From: Crossaster papposus
Taxonomy: Eukaryota; Echinodermata; Asteroidea; Velatida; Solasteridae
NCBI GenBank assembly: GCA_037893245.1
Contig: JBAIAA010000604.1
Coordinates: 1,488,001 to 1,552,000, forward strand
Length of the DNA stretch: 64,000 nucleotides
Direction of reading: 5' to 3'
In this document: positions 21,735 through 34,229 of the stretch, in pieces
Layout of the letters: every line of letters starts with the position of its first letter
Numbering within the stretch: the first letter of the stretch is position 1
The notes under the pieces: model-generated
The model's input: only the letters and a program-made list of their open reading frames with translations
What the model was told of the DNA's origin: nothing
Database searches by the model: none
Translations under genes and position numbers: made by a program

Positions 21735-23350
21735 TGTTTATTGGAAAGGAGCGTAATCATACATTCAGCCTACGTTTTTTATTATTAAAACGATTTTCGG
21801 TCACATGGGAAGGACATTAAATTGAAGGACGTCTAACGCTGGATTATGTGGAATTGTTTTCTTTTTCTGTGAGACTATTAGGTTTTTTAGTTAAAGATGA
21901 AGTGCTTTTGCAAGAAAATAGCAAAGGGAAACCGGTTTATGCAGGCATACTTCTAGGAATGATCAGTTTATTTGTTGTTGTTTGTTTGATCAATCCCAGA
22001 GTTAGCTGCAGTGAATCAGAACTCATTCTACTATGGGAAGGGGAGGGTGTTTATGGAAGTTGTCACAAGTCAGAACTATTTCTCATCGTTTTCATTATTG
22101 TTTTGGAGATGCTGCAACAGTTCTGCTGCGTGAAGTATCATAGGATTGTATGTTTGTTGCTGGTCTGCAGAGATAAATCTGTATATTTATGATTTGCTGG
22201 TATGCCAGCAGTGTGGTTGCGTAACTATATTGCCCAGAGCGTAATTCTTAATGTAAGTTTTTTCTTAGTTATATACGCTTCTGGGAAGTCAGTTCTGGCC
22301 ACGTTTTTTTCTGAGATTGCAGTCGGTAGGAGGAGGGGGGGGGGGGGTTACGTGTACAAGTTTCAAGAGAACCCCTCCGTGTTTTTCGTTATTTTCTTGA
22401 GACGCGGTTCTGCTGACAAGTATCATATGGATTGTATTTGTGACTGGCAGAGTTAAATCTGTAATTGTACGTTATCTAGTGGGTATGCCCGGTATGCCAG
22501 AGAGTGGTTGTTTGACTGGCCTCTCCTGAGCGTAATTCTTAACTTTTTGGTTTGTGGTTTGTGTATTGCAACAGTGGTCCTTTGTTTTTAGTTCACTCAG
22601 TGATTGATTATTACCGGTAATAATATGCCGTCCCCTTTTTCTCTCCTTTTTTGGAAGGGAGCAGGGCATATTATGCACTTCATCAGTCACCATTCTTTCA
22701 GTTTACTTTTCTTTTTCCTTGTTTTTATATTTGTGTGTTGGTTTATATGACAGATTACAAGGACAAATACCGGCTTTTTGGGGTTATTGATCGAAAGGAA
22801 GGCATCTTGACTTATTTATTTTGTTTTAGTCTTGAGAGCCATTTCTTTGATCATTGTTTTGTTCTTCCAATAGTTCCAATAGGATTTGCACATTCTCCTC
22901 ATCCAGGTTGTTTTCTTCTTGGTTGGATTGTGGAGGTGCTTTAGTCCTAGATCGAACAAGTTCATATTTTATGTTTTTGTGCCGTTTGTATGCCAAGGGT
23001 TGGGTATCAAATAGCCTACATGTATTTAGGTATTCGTTTTCAATAATCCAGTGCCAGTGTTCGAGGAGAGCCCATTTGAGAGCTGGGTGCGCGACTCGTG
23101 GGTAGTATGGTAGGACGAACACCAGTGGGGTATTGTGGTGTGTTTTGTTTTTGTTTTTTCACGCTTAGAGTCCGCGGAAGGCTCGCCCCTTTGAGGAAGG
23201 GCTAGGTCTTCGTTTGTGTATCCGCGCTTTTTAAGTTGGTCCTTGAATAATTCAACCCTCTCCTCAAAGTCTTTTAAATGGGTACATAATACGGTTGTTC
23301 CAGTCACAGCCGCCAAATACCGACTTGGGGTGTGCTGAATCTCTCTGCTG
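21735..23350 (-). pseudogene. Penelope-like element, copy 1 (5'-truncated, 3' part of RT plus long 3' UTR)
   Basis: Minus-strand fragment. Coding remains start near 23350 at the AHPKS region and give HLKDFEERVELFKDQLKKRG, a frame change, then FVLPYYPRVAHPALK and the FDTQPLAYKRHKNIK block, ending near 22826 in a DEENVQILLELLEEQ-like acidic tail. These blocks lie C-terminal to the RT core in Penelope-like elements. Where a GIY-YIG nuclease is usual, none follows; a roughly 1.1-kb 3' region continues to about 21735, matching the 3' region of copy 2 at 37.2-38.5 kb. The copy sits wholly between the arms of the foldback element at 20872-24212. Confidence 0.82.
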
Positions 23351-23559
23351 TATACAAGACTCTCTGCAAGATGCACCAAACTCCTCTTCTTATTAATAGG
23401 AAACTTTTGGGACATCTCACTTCACTGGGGTAACTAGTCAGGGTACATGCACATGTAGGGTAACTAGGTGATATGAGTAATCACTTCTTAAACAAAGACA
23501 TAATTCATGTTGTTTTATGTTATACGTATATGTCTAGAGTGGTGCTTTGTGGATTCAAT

Positions 23560-24212
23560 ATGGGGCTTCGAATAATTACCTTTGACCTTTAAGGTCATAT
23601 GTGGCGGTCAATTTGTATCCTACATTTATATCACAAGAATTTACATTTTTCTACTTCCAGTGTAATTATGACCATTTTGATACCAAGATCATACAAGTAC
23701 ATATGTTGTTGCCGAGATACAATTTATAGTGTTTTAGTCCAGGGTCAATAACCTTTGACCTCTGCTCCTAGAATAAATAATAACTCCCATACCCGCCACG
23801 TAAGTTAAAATTAGTCTCTTCGATTTGTTTGTGATCATTTTTAATTTTCCTGTTATAAATATGACATTTTAGTAATAAAATATTTTTTTGACCTTTGACC
23901 TCATTTTCGGAGGTCAGGATTTGGTCCCAAGGGTTAATAATTATTTGATATCATCTTCTTTTGTAATTCTGTGCATTTTGACACCAAGATCATCTATATA
24001 CCATATTTTGTTGCTGAAATATAATTTTTAGTGATTTAGGCAGGGGTCAATGACCTTTGACCTCTAATAAAAAAAGTTCCCCAACCCCTATCCCTCCTTC
24101 CTTTTTTTTGGTAGTTGTCCATACCCATACCCACCAAAATCAGTTGAAATTAGCTTCTTTTAAATTTTTTCACAGATTGGCTCAATATATGGCTAATTTA
24201 GGGTTACTATAA
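23560..24212 (-). repeat. Right arm of the large foldback element with DR1 motifs
   Basis: Reverse-complement match to 20872-21645, from the outer GTAACCCTAA-like edge inwards. Perfect TGACCTTTGACCT starts at 23889 and 24051, with near copies around 23752 and 23580. The sequence between this arm and the Penelope-like fragment (23351-23559) shows nothing recognisable. Confidence 0.88.
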
Positions 24213-24325
24213 CTACATTGTCGGTTTTTTTGCTTACCCAACTACCACATTTACCCAATAGTTGAACAAAATTTCACCAACAATTGGCTGATGGAGTTTA
24301 CCCAGTACTATTTTGCCCAGCTTGT

Positions 24326-26283
24326 TTAACAGTGTATAAACTTTGCGTTGCCTCCCCTCCCTTGCTCAAGGAGCGAAAACGAACTTGAAAATTCGATGAA
24401 ATCAGAAATTTCTCGTCTGTGAGACACTCCGTCTGGAAAGAGAATTACCCAATAGGGCAGACTTCCAAGCTGGACAAACCAATGTACCCTCTGCTCGATG
24501 GTTGAGCATTTGAAAAACAACTCTGGGTACAAGGTGAATAGGGGGTACCACCCAATTATTTTCTCCACACCAGTTTTGAGTGAAGGCATCAATTGCTTCT
24601 GTGTTTGGATTCCAAAATCTGGAATTGAATCTGGGAAGTTTAGAATTATAGTAACTTGCAAATTTGTCAATGGTATACGGACCCCATTGATCACTCAGCA
24701 TAGAAAATAATTCATCTGAACTTTTCCAATCGTCTGGATCGACAAGCTTACTTAAACAAATCTGACGCACGTGCGACAAATACTAAGTGTTATAGCCTGT
24801 AATTCCTGTTTCATACTCCCATTGGATACTATTCTAACCACCGCTTGATTGTCAGTGAACCACTTGACTCTGGTGTGTTGAAACCTGTGGATTTGGGATT
24901 AAAGGACGAGTTCCACTGCCTTCAATTCTCTCCAGGAGTTGAACGTTTGGTTTTCTCACTATCTGACCAATGCCCATGACTTATGGAATTATCTGTATCT
25001 ACAACATAACCTGCATATCCATGCGAACTAGCGTCGGAATATACTACTTTCGAACAACTTGTAACCACTTTGATAGGAGATGACTTCAATACATCTATGT
25101 TACACGACCAAAAAAGCAATTCTTCTTTTGCTTTGTCTGTCAACCTGACGTATGAACGCCATGAACATCTGGTCTCTATGCTGCAATGCATGGCCTTTGT
25201 CATAAGTCTGCTCATAGAACCCACTGCCAAGTAAACCGATATAATCTTTCCGGTCACACTGGCCAATTGTCTGACATTGACATACGAATTGGTGGAGGAC
25301 AACAGATTATCAATTCCATCTTTGATGCTAACAATGCGACGCTCAGGCAATACTAGAAAACCTTTGTTGAGATCAATATGTAGACCTAACCATTCCGTCT
25401 CTGAGACGGGTCCCCAGATGCTTTTTAAGACATTAGGAACAAATCCTGCGTCTACTAGGTCTGCTTTGACTTGAACACTTGAACACTTCCACTGACAAAT
25501 CCTTCACAATTGCTGGCCCTCAACTTTGGAACACGATACCCTCTCACATCAGATCGCTGGACACTGTTTCGTCATTCAAAAACAACTTAAAAACTCACCT
25601 GTTTCCAAATGCCCTTTGATATGTACATGTATTGTTTTCATTACCTCTTGTTGCTGAGCGCCATGATCTAGATGGAATGGCGCTATACAAATCCTGTTAT
25701 TATTATTATTCCTGGGCTTTCTAAAAGGAATCGGCAAAACCTAAGCCATCGTCTAAGAAAACTACTATGCTTATCCCTATACTTCTCCATTTCTGTACAA
25801 GTGGCCTGACTACTTTTGTGAAAACATAAGGAGCCGTGGATAATCCAAATGGTAGGACTTTGAACTTAAAGAATGACAATTTGCCTTCGTCAAACCAGGA
25901 AAAACCTAAATATTGTGGGTGGTCTGGTCGAATACTCAAATGATGGTACCCAGACTTGAGATCAAACTGGAACATAAACCCATATAGGGTCTAAGAAACA
26001 AAAGTGCTGTGCGCATATCTTCGTATTTGACCGATTGTTTCCAAAGATACTTGTTAACTTTTCTCAAATCAAGAATAAGACGTCGTTTACCTGTTGTATG
26101 AACTGAAACGGACAAAGGATTAACGATGTATGGTTGGCTAGAGCAAGCCACAACAAAACCCGATTCAACCAATTCTGATAAAGCAGAAGTAACCAACTCC
26201 CTGTGTTTTAGGGCTGATATGTTGTTTATATCTCTTGAATCTATAACAGAACTGTAAACAGAACGTGGAGGGGTTTCATACAA
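24326..26283 (-). pseudogene. DIRS RT and RNase H domain, multiple frame breaks
   Basis: The RT begins in 25936-26283 with VNPLSVSVHTTGKRRLILDL and the VNKYLWKQSVKYEDM block, then continues in 25721-25975 with FQFDLKSGYHHLSIRPDHPQ, GFSWFDEG, LPFGLSTAPYVFTK and the catalytic FLDDGLGF. After the L2-like insertion the connection region (WGPVSETEWLGLHIDL) and RNase H (VVYSDASSHGYAGYVV) are read in 24922-25480. The C-terminal region with LPRFNSRFWNP and the GTLVCPAWKSA block lies in 24326-24779. The KYED, GYHH and LGFSW spellings are specific to DIRS1-like RTs. Several frameshifts make it inactive. Confidence 0.87.
25470..25716 (+). mobile_element. 3' end of an L2/CR1-like non-LTR element inside the DIRS RT
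   Basis: On the plus strand, opposite to its host. It translates as a typical element terminus: FTIAGPQLWNTIPSHIRSLD, then SFKNNLKTHLF, a stop, a short 3' UTR with GGAATGGCGCTATACAAATC, and a TTATTATTATTATT tail ending near 25710. DIRS coding sequence resumes on both sides. Confidence 0.85.
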
Positions 26284-26833
26284 TGGAAGTGCATATCCGT
26301 TCTTTATTATTTCTAAAACAAAGGAATTATTGCAAAAAGATTGCCAAAAGCCAACATATGGGACTGTAACCGACCGGCAACCTTTATCTTAGTGAAAACT
26401 GAACTCTCTTCATATTCAAAAAAATCTTCAGTAAATTGACTAACTGAAATAACGTCTGGGGTAGAATTATGAACATTTAACTCAACTTTGTTAACGGTGT
26501 CTCTGTTACTGGCTTTGGGCCGATGCCCCCCTGACGCTGTTGAACTTGTCTTGTCTCCTGCCGATATTGGGGCAAGCACTTCGCCAGTGGCCTTGGGATC
26601 CGCAGGCGAAACATAGGCTATGTCATGGCTGGTGGGGTAGCGCGAGGCACGAAAAAGCGGGTAGAGACTGTGGACTGTGCAAAGTCTCTCTTGAATTTCT
26701 TGGCTTGACTTGTCTTGAATGAGGTCTTGACTTTCCTAGCAGCTCTACCTTCGGCTCTTGTAATTCTTTTGTCATCGTCCGAGTCTTTTGCGAGCTCGTT
26801 AGATTCATACTCCTCCATTGTAGCCCAGCCTGA

Positions 26834-29650
26834 TAGGCCGTACGGTGTACACGTTTTTCTTTTCATCCCGTTTCGACCCCGTGGGTCTAAGAAAACTCTT
26901 TAGTTTTGGACATAGTTTTGTCTGGAGATTATGATTAAAAACAGTTCTCCACAAAAACGCCTGTCGAATTTGAGTAATTATCGACCAAAATCGGCACTAA
27001 ATGATCAACAGCGACGGGGCATTTGTTCATGGTCGCATTACGCTAGCGTGTCACATTCGTTTGAAATTCATGCGCTCTGGTACCACGTGATCCGAATTCT
27101 CAAATCACAACTCGGGTCATAGGCCATTGTATCATTGCGAATCAAAACAATCATGGCGTCGCCCATGTCACGATCGTCGCGTGCCGAAGACTCCGTGATA
27201 AAACCAGTTGTTTTGTTCACTTAAAATAATGTTACAGCCGCGAAAATGACAACGAATTGGCAGAGAAGTTGCTGAGTCTAGACCTGTGTGCTACTGCTAC
27301 AACTGTCGTACGAGAATTGGTCGTGAAAACCAGCCAAACAGTCGTCACACTACGCATCGGGTTTACGCTAAAATAAATGTTGCGTGTTAGTACCGCTGTA
27401 TTATCTCGAACGTCTGACAATTTGCAATATGCCTGGCATGCAGCGGAGAAGCGTAAACGTGCGCGCAGAGACACTGTCGGAGAAAGCACGTTTGCCTTCC
27501 AAAACTCAGTCTCGGCCTTGTCGGGTTCGCTGTCATCATTGGGTGACCCAATTTGGGTCCCGTCACGGTATACTGTATTGCCGCCTAGATTAGTACTTTG
27601 TGTCAGTAGATGTATTATTGGCAAGGAACCAAGCAAGAGGTTGAGTTACCCAATAATCTCGGACAGGCCAAAACAGTGAAGATGCAGGTAGGTCATGTAC
27701 ACAATCCCCATATAGGCTATAGTAAGGTCAAAATTAACGAATTAATCTGCTTCCCCAGCTTCCCAGATTGTGTCTATATCGAATTTTGAGAGGCTGTTTT
27801 ACCTTAAAAATGTATGTTGAATAGACATACATGTAGACAAAATAAACCTAAAATTCATTTATCTTACCTTGGCCCCGGAAAACCTGCTTCCAAAGTTCTG
27901 GTTATTACCAGATCTACCCCGATTTTGACAGCCCAGACAGGGGGTGGGGTTGCACGGGGGTGGGGGTGGTTGGGGGATTGGTTGGGCGGGGGTTGGAAAA
28001 TAACCCCTGCTTATATGCTTTAGTCCAGCTTCATCACCATTACCAAACTGCACGAATGATGACCCAAGTGGGGCTATATTGACCTTTTTTACATTTTTTC
28101 TCTCGTAACAGGTCGTTCAAAAATCCATTATTGATTGTATATTTCCCCCTCTTGTTTATCACCAGATTCAACCTTTTTATGCAGTTGCTAATCAAGAAAC
28201 AAGCAGTGATGATGGCAGATCTCTAAAGAAGCATTTACTCAGATCCAGTGCCAGCCTACCATAAGCCCCAAAGTTCGAAGCACGTCCTACCAGCCATGTA
28301 CATCATCTGCCAAATATCGCATGGGTTGTTAAAATTGTAACATTAATGTTCTAACTTCAGTGATTTTTGTATTTGTTCTAACGGAAAAGTTGAGAGAATT
28401 ATGCTCGAACTGGTTATGATTGAACTGGTTGATGATATTTAAGACACGCCAGGAGCATTTCTTGTTGACACTTTTAATTATTTTCATTTAACTGAATTTG
28501 TTTTCAATGCTATTTCTAATTGAAAAGTGTAACCCAGTTTAAACTTATTGGAACTACACACAAACATCCATTATGGGGTATGAATATCCCCCTTTTTGAG
28601 AAAATATTGACTATTTACTAAAAATGGGCATTCACACAAATGTATTTAAATTGTGCATACAATTCACTCTTTCTGTCATTTCAAATGTTATTGCAACATT
28701 GACTTTAATCACAATAATTGTTCAGAGACAATTCAGTATGCCATTGATTACAGTATGCCCAGTAAGGTTAATACAGATCAGTGTAAAATAAAACTGTAGA
28801 GCGAGTCAGGCACTATCACTCGTGGACCACAGCAACCAACATGTGGGTACATGGCCACAAATTGTGAACATTTATTTGTTAATCCTTAATTGTCATGTGA
28901 TTCTGTTTATTTTATTGTCACTTTGCAATGTTATGTTTCATAAGTTAGCACAGAAGATTGTGTAGTGCTGACAAGAATATAATGACAAACAATAGATTTT
29001 GTGTGGATCTTATTTTTGATTTTTTTTCATTATGTATTTAATTACAAGCTTGCCTTACATATGAAACCTATTAAATTGACCCCTTTAAACAAAACAGATG
29101 ATTACCCATCCCCCCTCCCTCCAAAAATATTAATAATAATAATAATTGTTTCTTTTTAAATTATACAAAATAAATTAATGCAGATTGAATAAGCCATTTT
29201 ATTTATTGATCAAATATCAAAAAACATATTTAAATAGATCAATCTAGGCACCTATCAAGCCAAAGGGAGTGATTTACAATTACATGTAGACAGGGGTAAA
29301 AAGTTATATTTGTCACAAAAAACGTTGATGTCTTGTGATGTACATGTGTTATACGGGGCAAGTTTGAGTCAATATACATTAAGTGGGGAAAAAAAGTATG
29401 GGGCGAAGTGGCTTTGGGGCAAAATTGTTATGAAAACTAGGCGAGAAAAACCAACTCGCCCCATGCTAGTTTCGCCCCATTACATTTTTAAAGTGAATAA
29501 CTCAAGTTCGACTGGATATTTTTTGGAGAACTTTTAGCATAGTATTTTAAATAGCTACTAGAAACTATATATGCCTTCAAAAAGTAGACCCATGGGGGTC
29601 GAAACGAAACTCGTTTTCTAGGCATCTTTTCAGTTACACCATACGGCCTA
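26834..29650. mobile_element. 2.8-kb TIR element inserted in the DIRS gag, superfamily unknown
   Basis: Outer inverted ends TAGGCCGTACGGTGTA and TTACACCATACGGCCTA, with a second conserved inverted block GTTTCGACCCCGTGGGTCT about 35-45 bp further in. TGA on both sides (26831-26833 and 29651-29653) is a 3-bp duplication: removing one copy and the element rejoins the DIRS gag frame at a TSPSGWAT reading. The interior has frames at 27232-27679 without a recognisable domain, G-rich tracts near 27941-27990, and a small inverted repeat of GGGGCGAA near 29399-29480. Nothing like a transposase was seen. Confidence 0.8.
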
Positions 29651-29974
29651 TGAGGGGCTGGTGTCCGCTAATCTAATAAGCTTCTGCCGATGCTGTAGAA
29701 GCTTCTTAGTTTTATCGAGCTCTGCCTCGACTTCAGGGGATTGGTTGACTTTACCTGCTTCAGCTAGCTGGTCCAGTATGGTTTGATTAAAGTTATACTG
29801 TCGTTTGTGTCCCTTTCGATCTCTTCCACGATAGTTTTGAATTAGTGGCGGATTTCAGTTTGGCCTAAAAACTAGCAGAGCACTCTGCAATCTATCTTCT
29901 ACGAACCTGACTTGAGTGGATGAAAGCTCAGCTAAGAGCTCCTTAATATCTTCTTTAGTCGCAGGGGTTGACAT
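29651..29974 (-). pseudogene. DIRS gag-like N-terminal part
   Basis: ATG at 29974 opens MSTPATKEDIKELLAEL, then one in-frame stop, then a coiled, K/Q-rich stretch ending RQKLIRLADTS at the insertion point. The second half of the same protein (GWATMEEYESNELAKDSDDD, then KRITRAEGRA) is at 26618-26830. The RQKLI...ADKS...EYE..ELA.DSDDEKR layout is usual for DIRS gag proteins. Confidence 0.75.
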
Positions 29975-31363
29975 TATGTTGCAGTTGAGTAAGAGCTCTC
30001 AAAAATCGTGTGCTGTCGTTGCTGCTCGCAAGCGTGAAGTGACCTATCTTCATTCCATACGATCACCTCAGCTCATGTACCACTCCCTATATTCAAATCA
30101 CCCGCTCTGTACCCTGAACCGTACATCATTTACACTCAACCGAATAAATCAACATTTTGTCTTGCTAGTCTAGTAAATGTACCGTGATTGCTGCGCACGC
30201 AGGTTTCTTGTGTTTAGCATAGCAACCCCGAAACGGGGGCGGTGAAATACGCTTACGCTTAAGCAAATTGTTCTGCTAAAGTTAGCACGGAAATTTGCTT
30301 ACCGTTAAGCAGCGCTATGAAATTGTCCCCTTTTAAGTTTGGGAACCCAAACACAGCGAGCTTTTATTTCGGGACGGGAGACAAAGAGAACGGTAAGCCG
30401 AGAGAAAACATCGAACTGCGCATGCGCGAAATCGAACTCGTCTACGTCTTGTTGTGTTTATGAACGGTTATCGGGTGAAATAGCGTCCGGTCTGTAAGCT
30501 ATGAAGCCCGTTAGGGCCAGGTACCTCTTTCTCTTCCACAGAGGTGCGTTTCTCTTTCACAGCGGTGCGTTTCTCTTTCATCGTAGCTCATCTCTCTTTC
30601 AGAACGTGTGTTTCTCTCTTTCAAGGGACAAGTCCATTTTTCACAGGGGTGCATTTCTCATTGTAGAAATTAACGTATAGAACGTGAAATAAAGCTTTGC
30701 TATTATATATTATACAGAATAAGAAACATAAAAGACTGAAAAGCTTCGAAAACGCCACTAAAATTAAGTATAGGTGGTAGAAATTGTCATTTTACCAGAG
30801 GTGGACGTTCATATCATGTATTGGCCAATTTGTTTAATGGTTGCTGCGAATGTCTGCAGGGTTTGAGGGCGATAATTCAAGAAGAGCCCGCTAAACTCTG
30901 CGTGGCTCAGGATGATTCGACTCCAACATGTAACACAACTGGTTGCCTGTATGATTAGGCCCCTTCCCAATAAACACAACACCCACCTCTCCCAGCTGTA
31001 ATACATTTTTCTAAACTGAGAGGGCTCTTACAGGATTCCTGCACATTGCCTAGTCCCTTTTCTGTGTAAAGTATTATATATTAATTATTAATAATGTAAT
31101 GCTGAATACTATAAAGTAAATGAAGCATACGGAAGGGGGATCATTATTTGTGTTTGAGCTGGCCAAACCTTCCAAAGTAATAACTTGACATGTCAGTTTA
31201 ACATAAAAGGTTTGTCGACTGCCTAAACTGCGCTAGACCAGGGAGACAAATTGTAGTTATGACGGAGCGCCACACCTGTCTTCAACTTCCAGTTTATTTA
31301 GCGCACTGAAGTTGACCCGTCGACCTTGTAATCCTCGGAACGATGCTCTACCGATTAAGATAT
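29975..31363. other. Non-coding; short tandem repeat at 30543-30640
   Basis: Includes three to four imperfect copies of a GGTGCGTTTCTCTTTCACAG unit at 30543-30640. The stretch from 29975 to about 30100 is probably the 5' region of the DIRS element. No gene is seen. Confidence 0.45.
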
Positions 31364-33074
31364 TGTAACGTCTCACTCGGGTAGAGCCGTTATCAAAATA
31401 AGAGTCAAGATACAGCATCTTACACACACTATACTACTGGTGTATTCAGAAGTATTTACATCACAATAGAGGGCGCACTATATACAAGATCTAGTTTGGG
31501 CCTTACATGTTCTCTGAGTATTGAGAGAGTGAAGCTCTGTGGCTAGAGCATACAGCTCATGCTGGGAACGAAGCTCTGTGTATGAGCTCAGCTCGGATAA
31601 TAATCTACTCCGCGTTGTTGTTGTTGTTGTAGTAGGTTCTGTTGGCACGTATGGCGGTCATAGCGCCCTGTGTGCCATTAACAATACATATAGCAAGACA
31701 GTTCATCATGGTACTACGGAGTGCAATAAAGGCCGCTCAAAAAGAAAAAATTAGAACAAAACAAAATTGAATGGTGCAAGAGGCAAGGGCAGGAGGTGCG
31801 CCAGTAATCTTCAGAGAAACAGTGCCACAGGGTCCCGCAAGGCCGACCGTTTCGCAGACAGGGGCACAAGGCTCCCACCTGTTACTTTTTTCAGCCTCGG
31901 ACCGCATACCTCCGGGTGACGAAAGGTGACACTGAGTCCATCCAATCACCAGCGCAGCTGTCCTCCCGTGATCCCTTGCCCATGCGCAATATCAGTAAAT
32001 CAAGAGGTCGCTTTAAACAGTTAAACACAAACATTACAATTTTTAATATACTTAAGAATCTGATCGCAATATTGTTTGTGCCCAAGCAAAACTTGGAGCG
32101 TCATTTGAGGAGTAGATAATCCAAGTGCCTTTTGAAGGGACTGTCGTTGGTTTTTGTATTTTATGCATTTTGTCAGGAAATGATCAACATCTTCTATGGT
32201 GTTACAAGTATCACACATTCCGTTTGGGTGTTTACCAGTATAAAAAAGAAACTTATTCAGACCTTTGCAGACGCCCAAACGTAATCTGTGCATAATAACT
32301 TCTTGGGGGCGTTTTCGTCCCCAAGTGACAAAGGAGAAGGAAGGGACAAGTTTATAATGTTTTTCTTTGTCAAGATTAGGTAAAGTTTTTCTCCAATTCT
32401 CGATAAGTTTATTTTTGAGAAGATGTTTTATTTCATTATCAGAAAAGGGAATATTATGGTCAATATTGGGTTTTTGAGTCCCTAATTTGGCGATAGTGTC
32501 GACCCTCTCATTACCAGGAATTCCAGAGTGACTGGGGATCCATTCAAAGAAAACGGTGCTCCCCTGATGCTGAATATTAATAAGGGTATGTCGAATATCG
32601 CAAACCACTTTATTAGTGGGAAAAGGTTTGGAAATTTCCATAATCGCACTAAGACAGTCACTAAAAATGCAAGAAAAGAGAGGTTTCGATGATTCGACCC
32701 ATTCAACTGCCAGTAAAATAGCAAAAAGTTCAGCCGTAAAAATGGAAATACCACGCCATTTATATAGGCTTTTGGGTGCGCGTCTTAGCCAATGAGAGCA
32801 TTGGATTCTGGTAGTTATGAATAATGCATACGTGTACAAAGTCAATGGGGATGTTCCTATGGAGGATTTGTACACGTTCTGACTTAGACATTCTTGCATG
32901 AGAAAGTCCGAGAGTTGTGGTGAGCGGGTGAAGTAGGATTACTCGTGGGTGCGTTACGGGGAGTAATCTTCGAGGAAAGGGAAAGGGGTAACTTTCTCGG
33001 TACATAGGGTTATGCACAAGACTTAGTCTCTAGACTAGATGAGAACCTACACACAGTTCTATGGAGTAAACTCT
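31364..33074 (-). repeat. Gypsy 3' LTR, split by an I-type fragment
   Basis: Matches the LTR at 44328-44910 over 31364-31610 and 32751-33074, starting TGTAACGTCTCACTCGGGTA. Excluding the insertion it is about 570 bp. Differences from the other LTR are a handful of substitutions and two short indels. Confidence 0.88.
31611..32750 (-). pseudogene. I-superfamily non-LTR fragment (RNase H to 3' end) inside the LTR
   Basis: 5'-truncated copy that begins at the RNase H TAEL block and continues FSDCLSAIMEISKPFPTNKV, EWIPSHSGIPGNERVDTIAK, HRLRLGVCKGLNKF and CDTCNTIEDVDHFLTKC to a stop at 32021. A 3' UTR of about 390 bases ends in an ACAACAACAAC tail at 31611. It is clearly related to ORF2 at 14809-18523 but differs at many residues, so it is another family of the same group. 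The first part of the open frame, right of 32755, is LTR sequence read by chance. Confidence 0.87.
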
Positions 33075-33724
33075 TGCGTTTGTTTTTGATTGAAATAGGG
33101 GACGTATGACAAAGGGAACAATGGGGTCCCCTATTCCGCAAAGGTCCCCGATTCAGACTCGTGTGCAAATCCTATGGAGATCATCCGAAAACGTTAGAGT
33201 ACAAACAAAAGAGGGAAGACGGTCGGACAATGCCCCGTCCCCTATTGACGGCATTTACCCACTTGCGTGCGTGATAACTTAACTTCGCGCTGTGTGAGGG
33301 CACACATATCGCTGCAAGAACGCTGCGCGTTGGTTGGGAAAGAAATAAAGACCGCTCGCTGTATGCGTGAACGCAACACTATCTCCACCCCCCCCCCCCA
33401 GTTTTTACAACGTCCTCGTTGTAACGTAGGGAATAACATACGGTAAACAAAATAATAGAAAAGCGAAAATTGAACTAAAGTAACTGAATACATCAAAGTT
33501 AAACGGAGCGCTAGACAAGACACACTAAAGGTTAACTCAAAAAGAAAATCAAAAGAATACAATCCTTTAACATAAGGAAAATGAGAGCGAAAACAGAAGA
33601 ATAAATATCCATCTAAAACGACGAAAGTAAAAGTTCAGTGTCCATTGAGATGGTAGTGAAATCACTAAGTTCACAATTGACGCAGTTTATCACCGTGAAA
33701 CATCGCGAATATCGGGCTGGGAGA
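33075..33724 (-). other. Gypsy 3' untranslated region with an 84-bp shared repeat
   Basis: Between the integrase stop and the LTR. Bases 33297-33380 match 45896-45978 almost exactly (GTGAGGGCACACATATCGCT onwards). A C run lies at 33390-33400. The open frame at 33242-33562 has no recognisable domain. Confidence 0.5.
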
Positions 33725-34229
33725 CTAGAAATAATCTTGAAGTCTCGCTGGCCTACTCTTACTAGTACGGGCACTTCTCCTCTCTGACAAGGTTGAAGTT
33801 CCTGACGTAGATGGCGCTACAGTTGGTTTGGGGGAACCATGTACTGTAGCAGGCGGGGCTGACGAGGGAGTGCCAGTGGTCCTGGTGACAGGTGTTTTTC
33901 TGGTGTTACTGCGGAGGACGGCATCATCCCTTGAAGGAGAACTTTTCGCAAGTAAAGTCTTACGGATGTCCACCATCCATGAAGGGACTTCATCGCTGAA
34001 ATAATGTTTAAGCCGGTCGTGATGAAGAATTTTTGTTTTTCCTCTTTGCTTGACCCGTATCTCAAACAGGAGATCACTCATTGTTCGGAGAATGATGCAG
34101 GGGCCTACCCATTTAGCTTGTTTTAGCTTAGGAGATAAACCAGGGGTTCTGGTGCTATCGCGCATGTACACCAGGTCACCAATTTCATAGTTTCTTTGGG
34201 AAACTCGGGGATCGTGGTCTTTCCTCTTA
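33725..34229 (-). pseudogene. Gypsy integrase C-terminal region
   Basis: Continues the integrase after the 4.6-kb insertion: DHDPRVSQRNYEIGDLVYMR and KWVGPCIILRTMSDLLFEI are the usual GPY/F-type C-terminal fold, followed by ILHHDRLKHYF and a polar, S/T/P-rich tail ending at 33725. Bases right of 34229 in the same open frame belong to the inserted element. The junction frames are off by one, so some decay has occurred. Confidence 0.8.

Larger units (their letters stand above)
24326..29974 (-). mobile_element. DIRS-type retrotransposon remnant, interrupted twice
   Basis: Minus-strand element. The gag-like frame starts at ATG 29974 and resumes at about 26830 after a nested TIR element (26834-29650); RT, RNase H and the C-terminal region follow to 24326. 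The RT is split by an L2-like 3' end at 25470-25716. The tyrosine recombinase and the inverted terminal repeats expected of a full DIRS element are not found; the left end meets the foldback arm at 24212. Confidence 0.85.

Noticed and set aside
27232..27679. Frames on both strands inside the 2.8-kb TIR element, considered as transposase
   Set aside because: No DDE, zinc-finger or Myb motif could be confirmed; kept only as an open question in the element entry.
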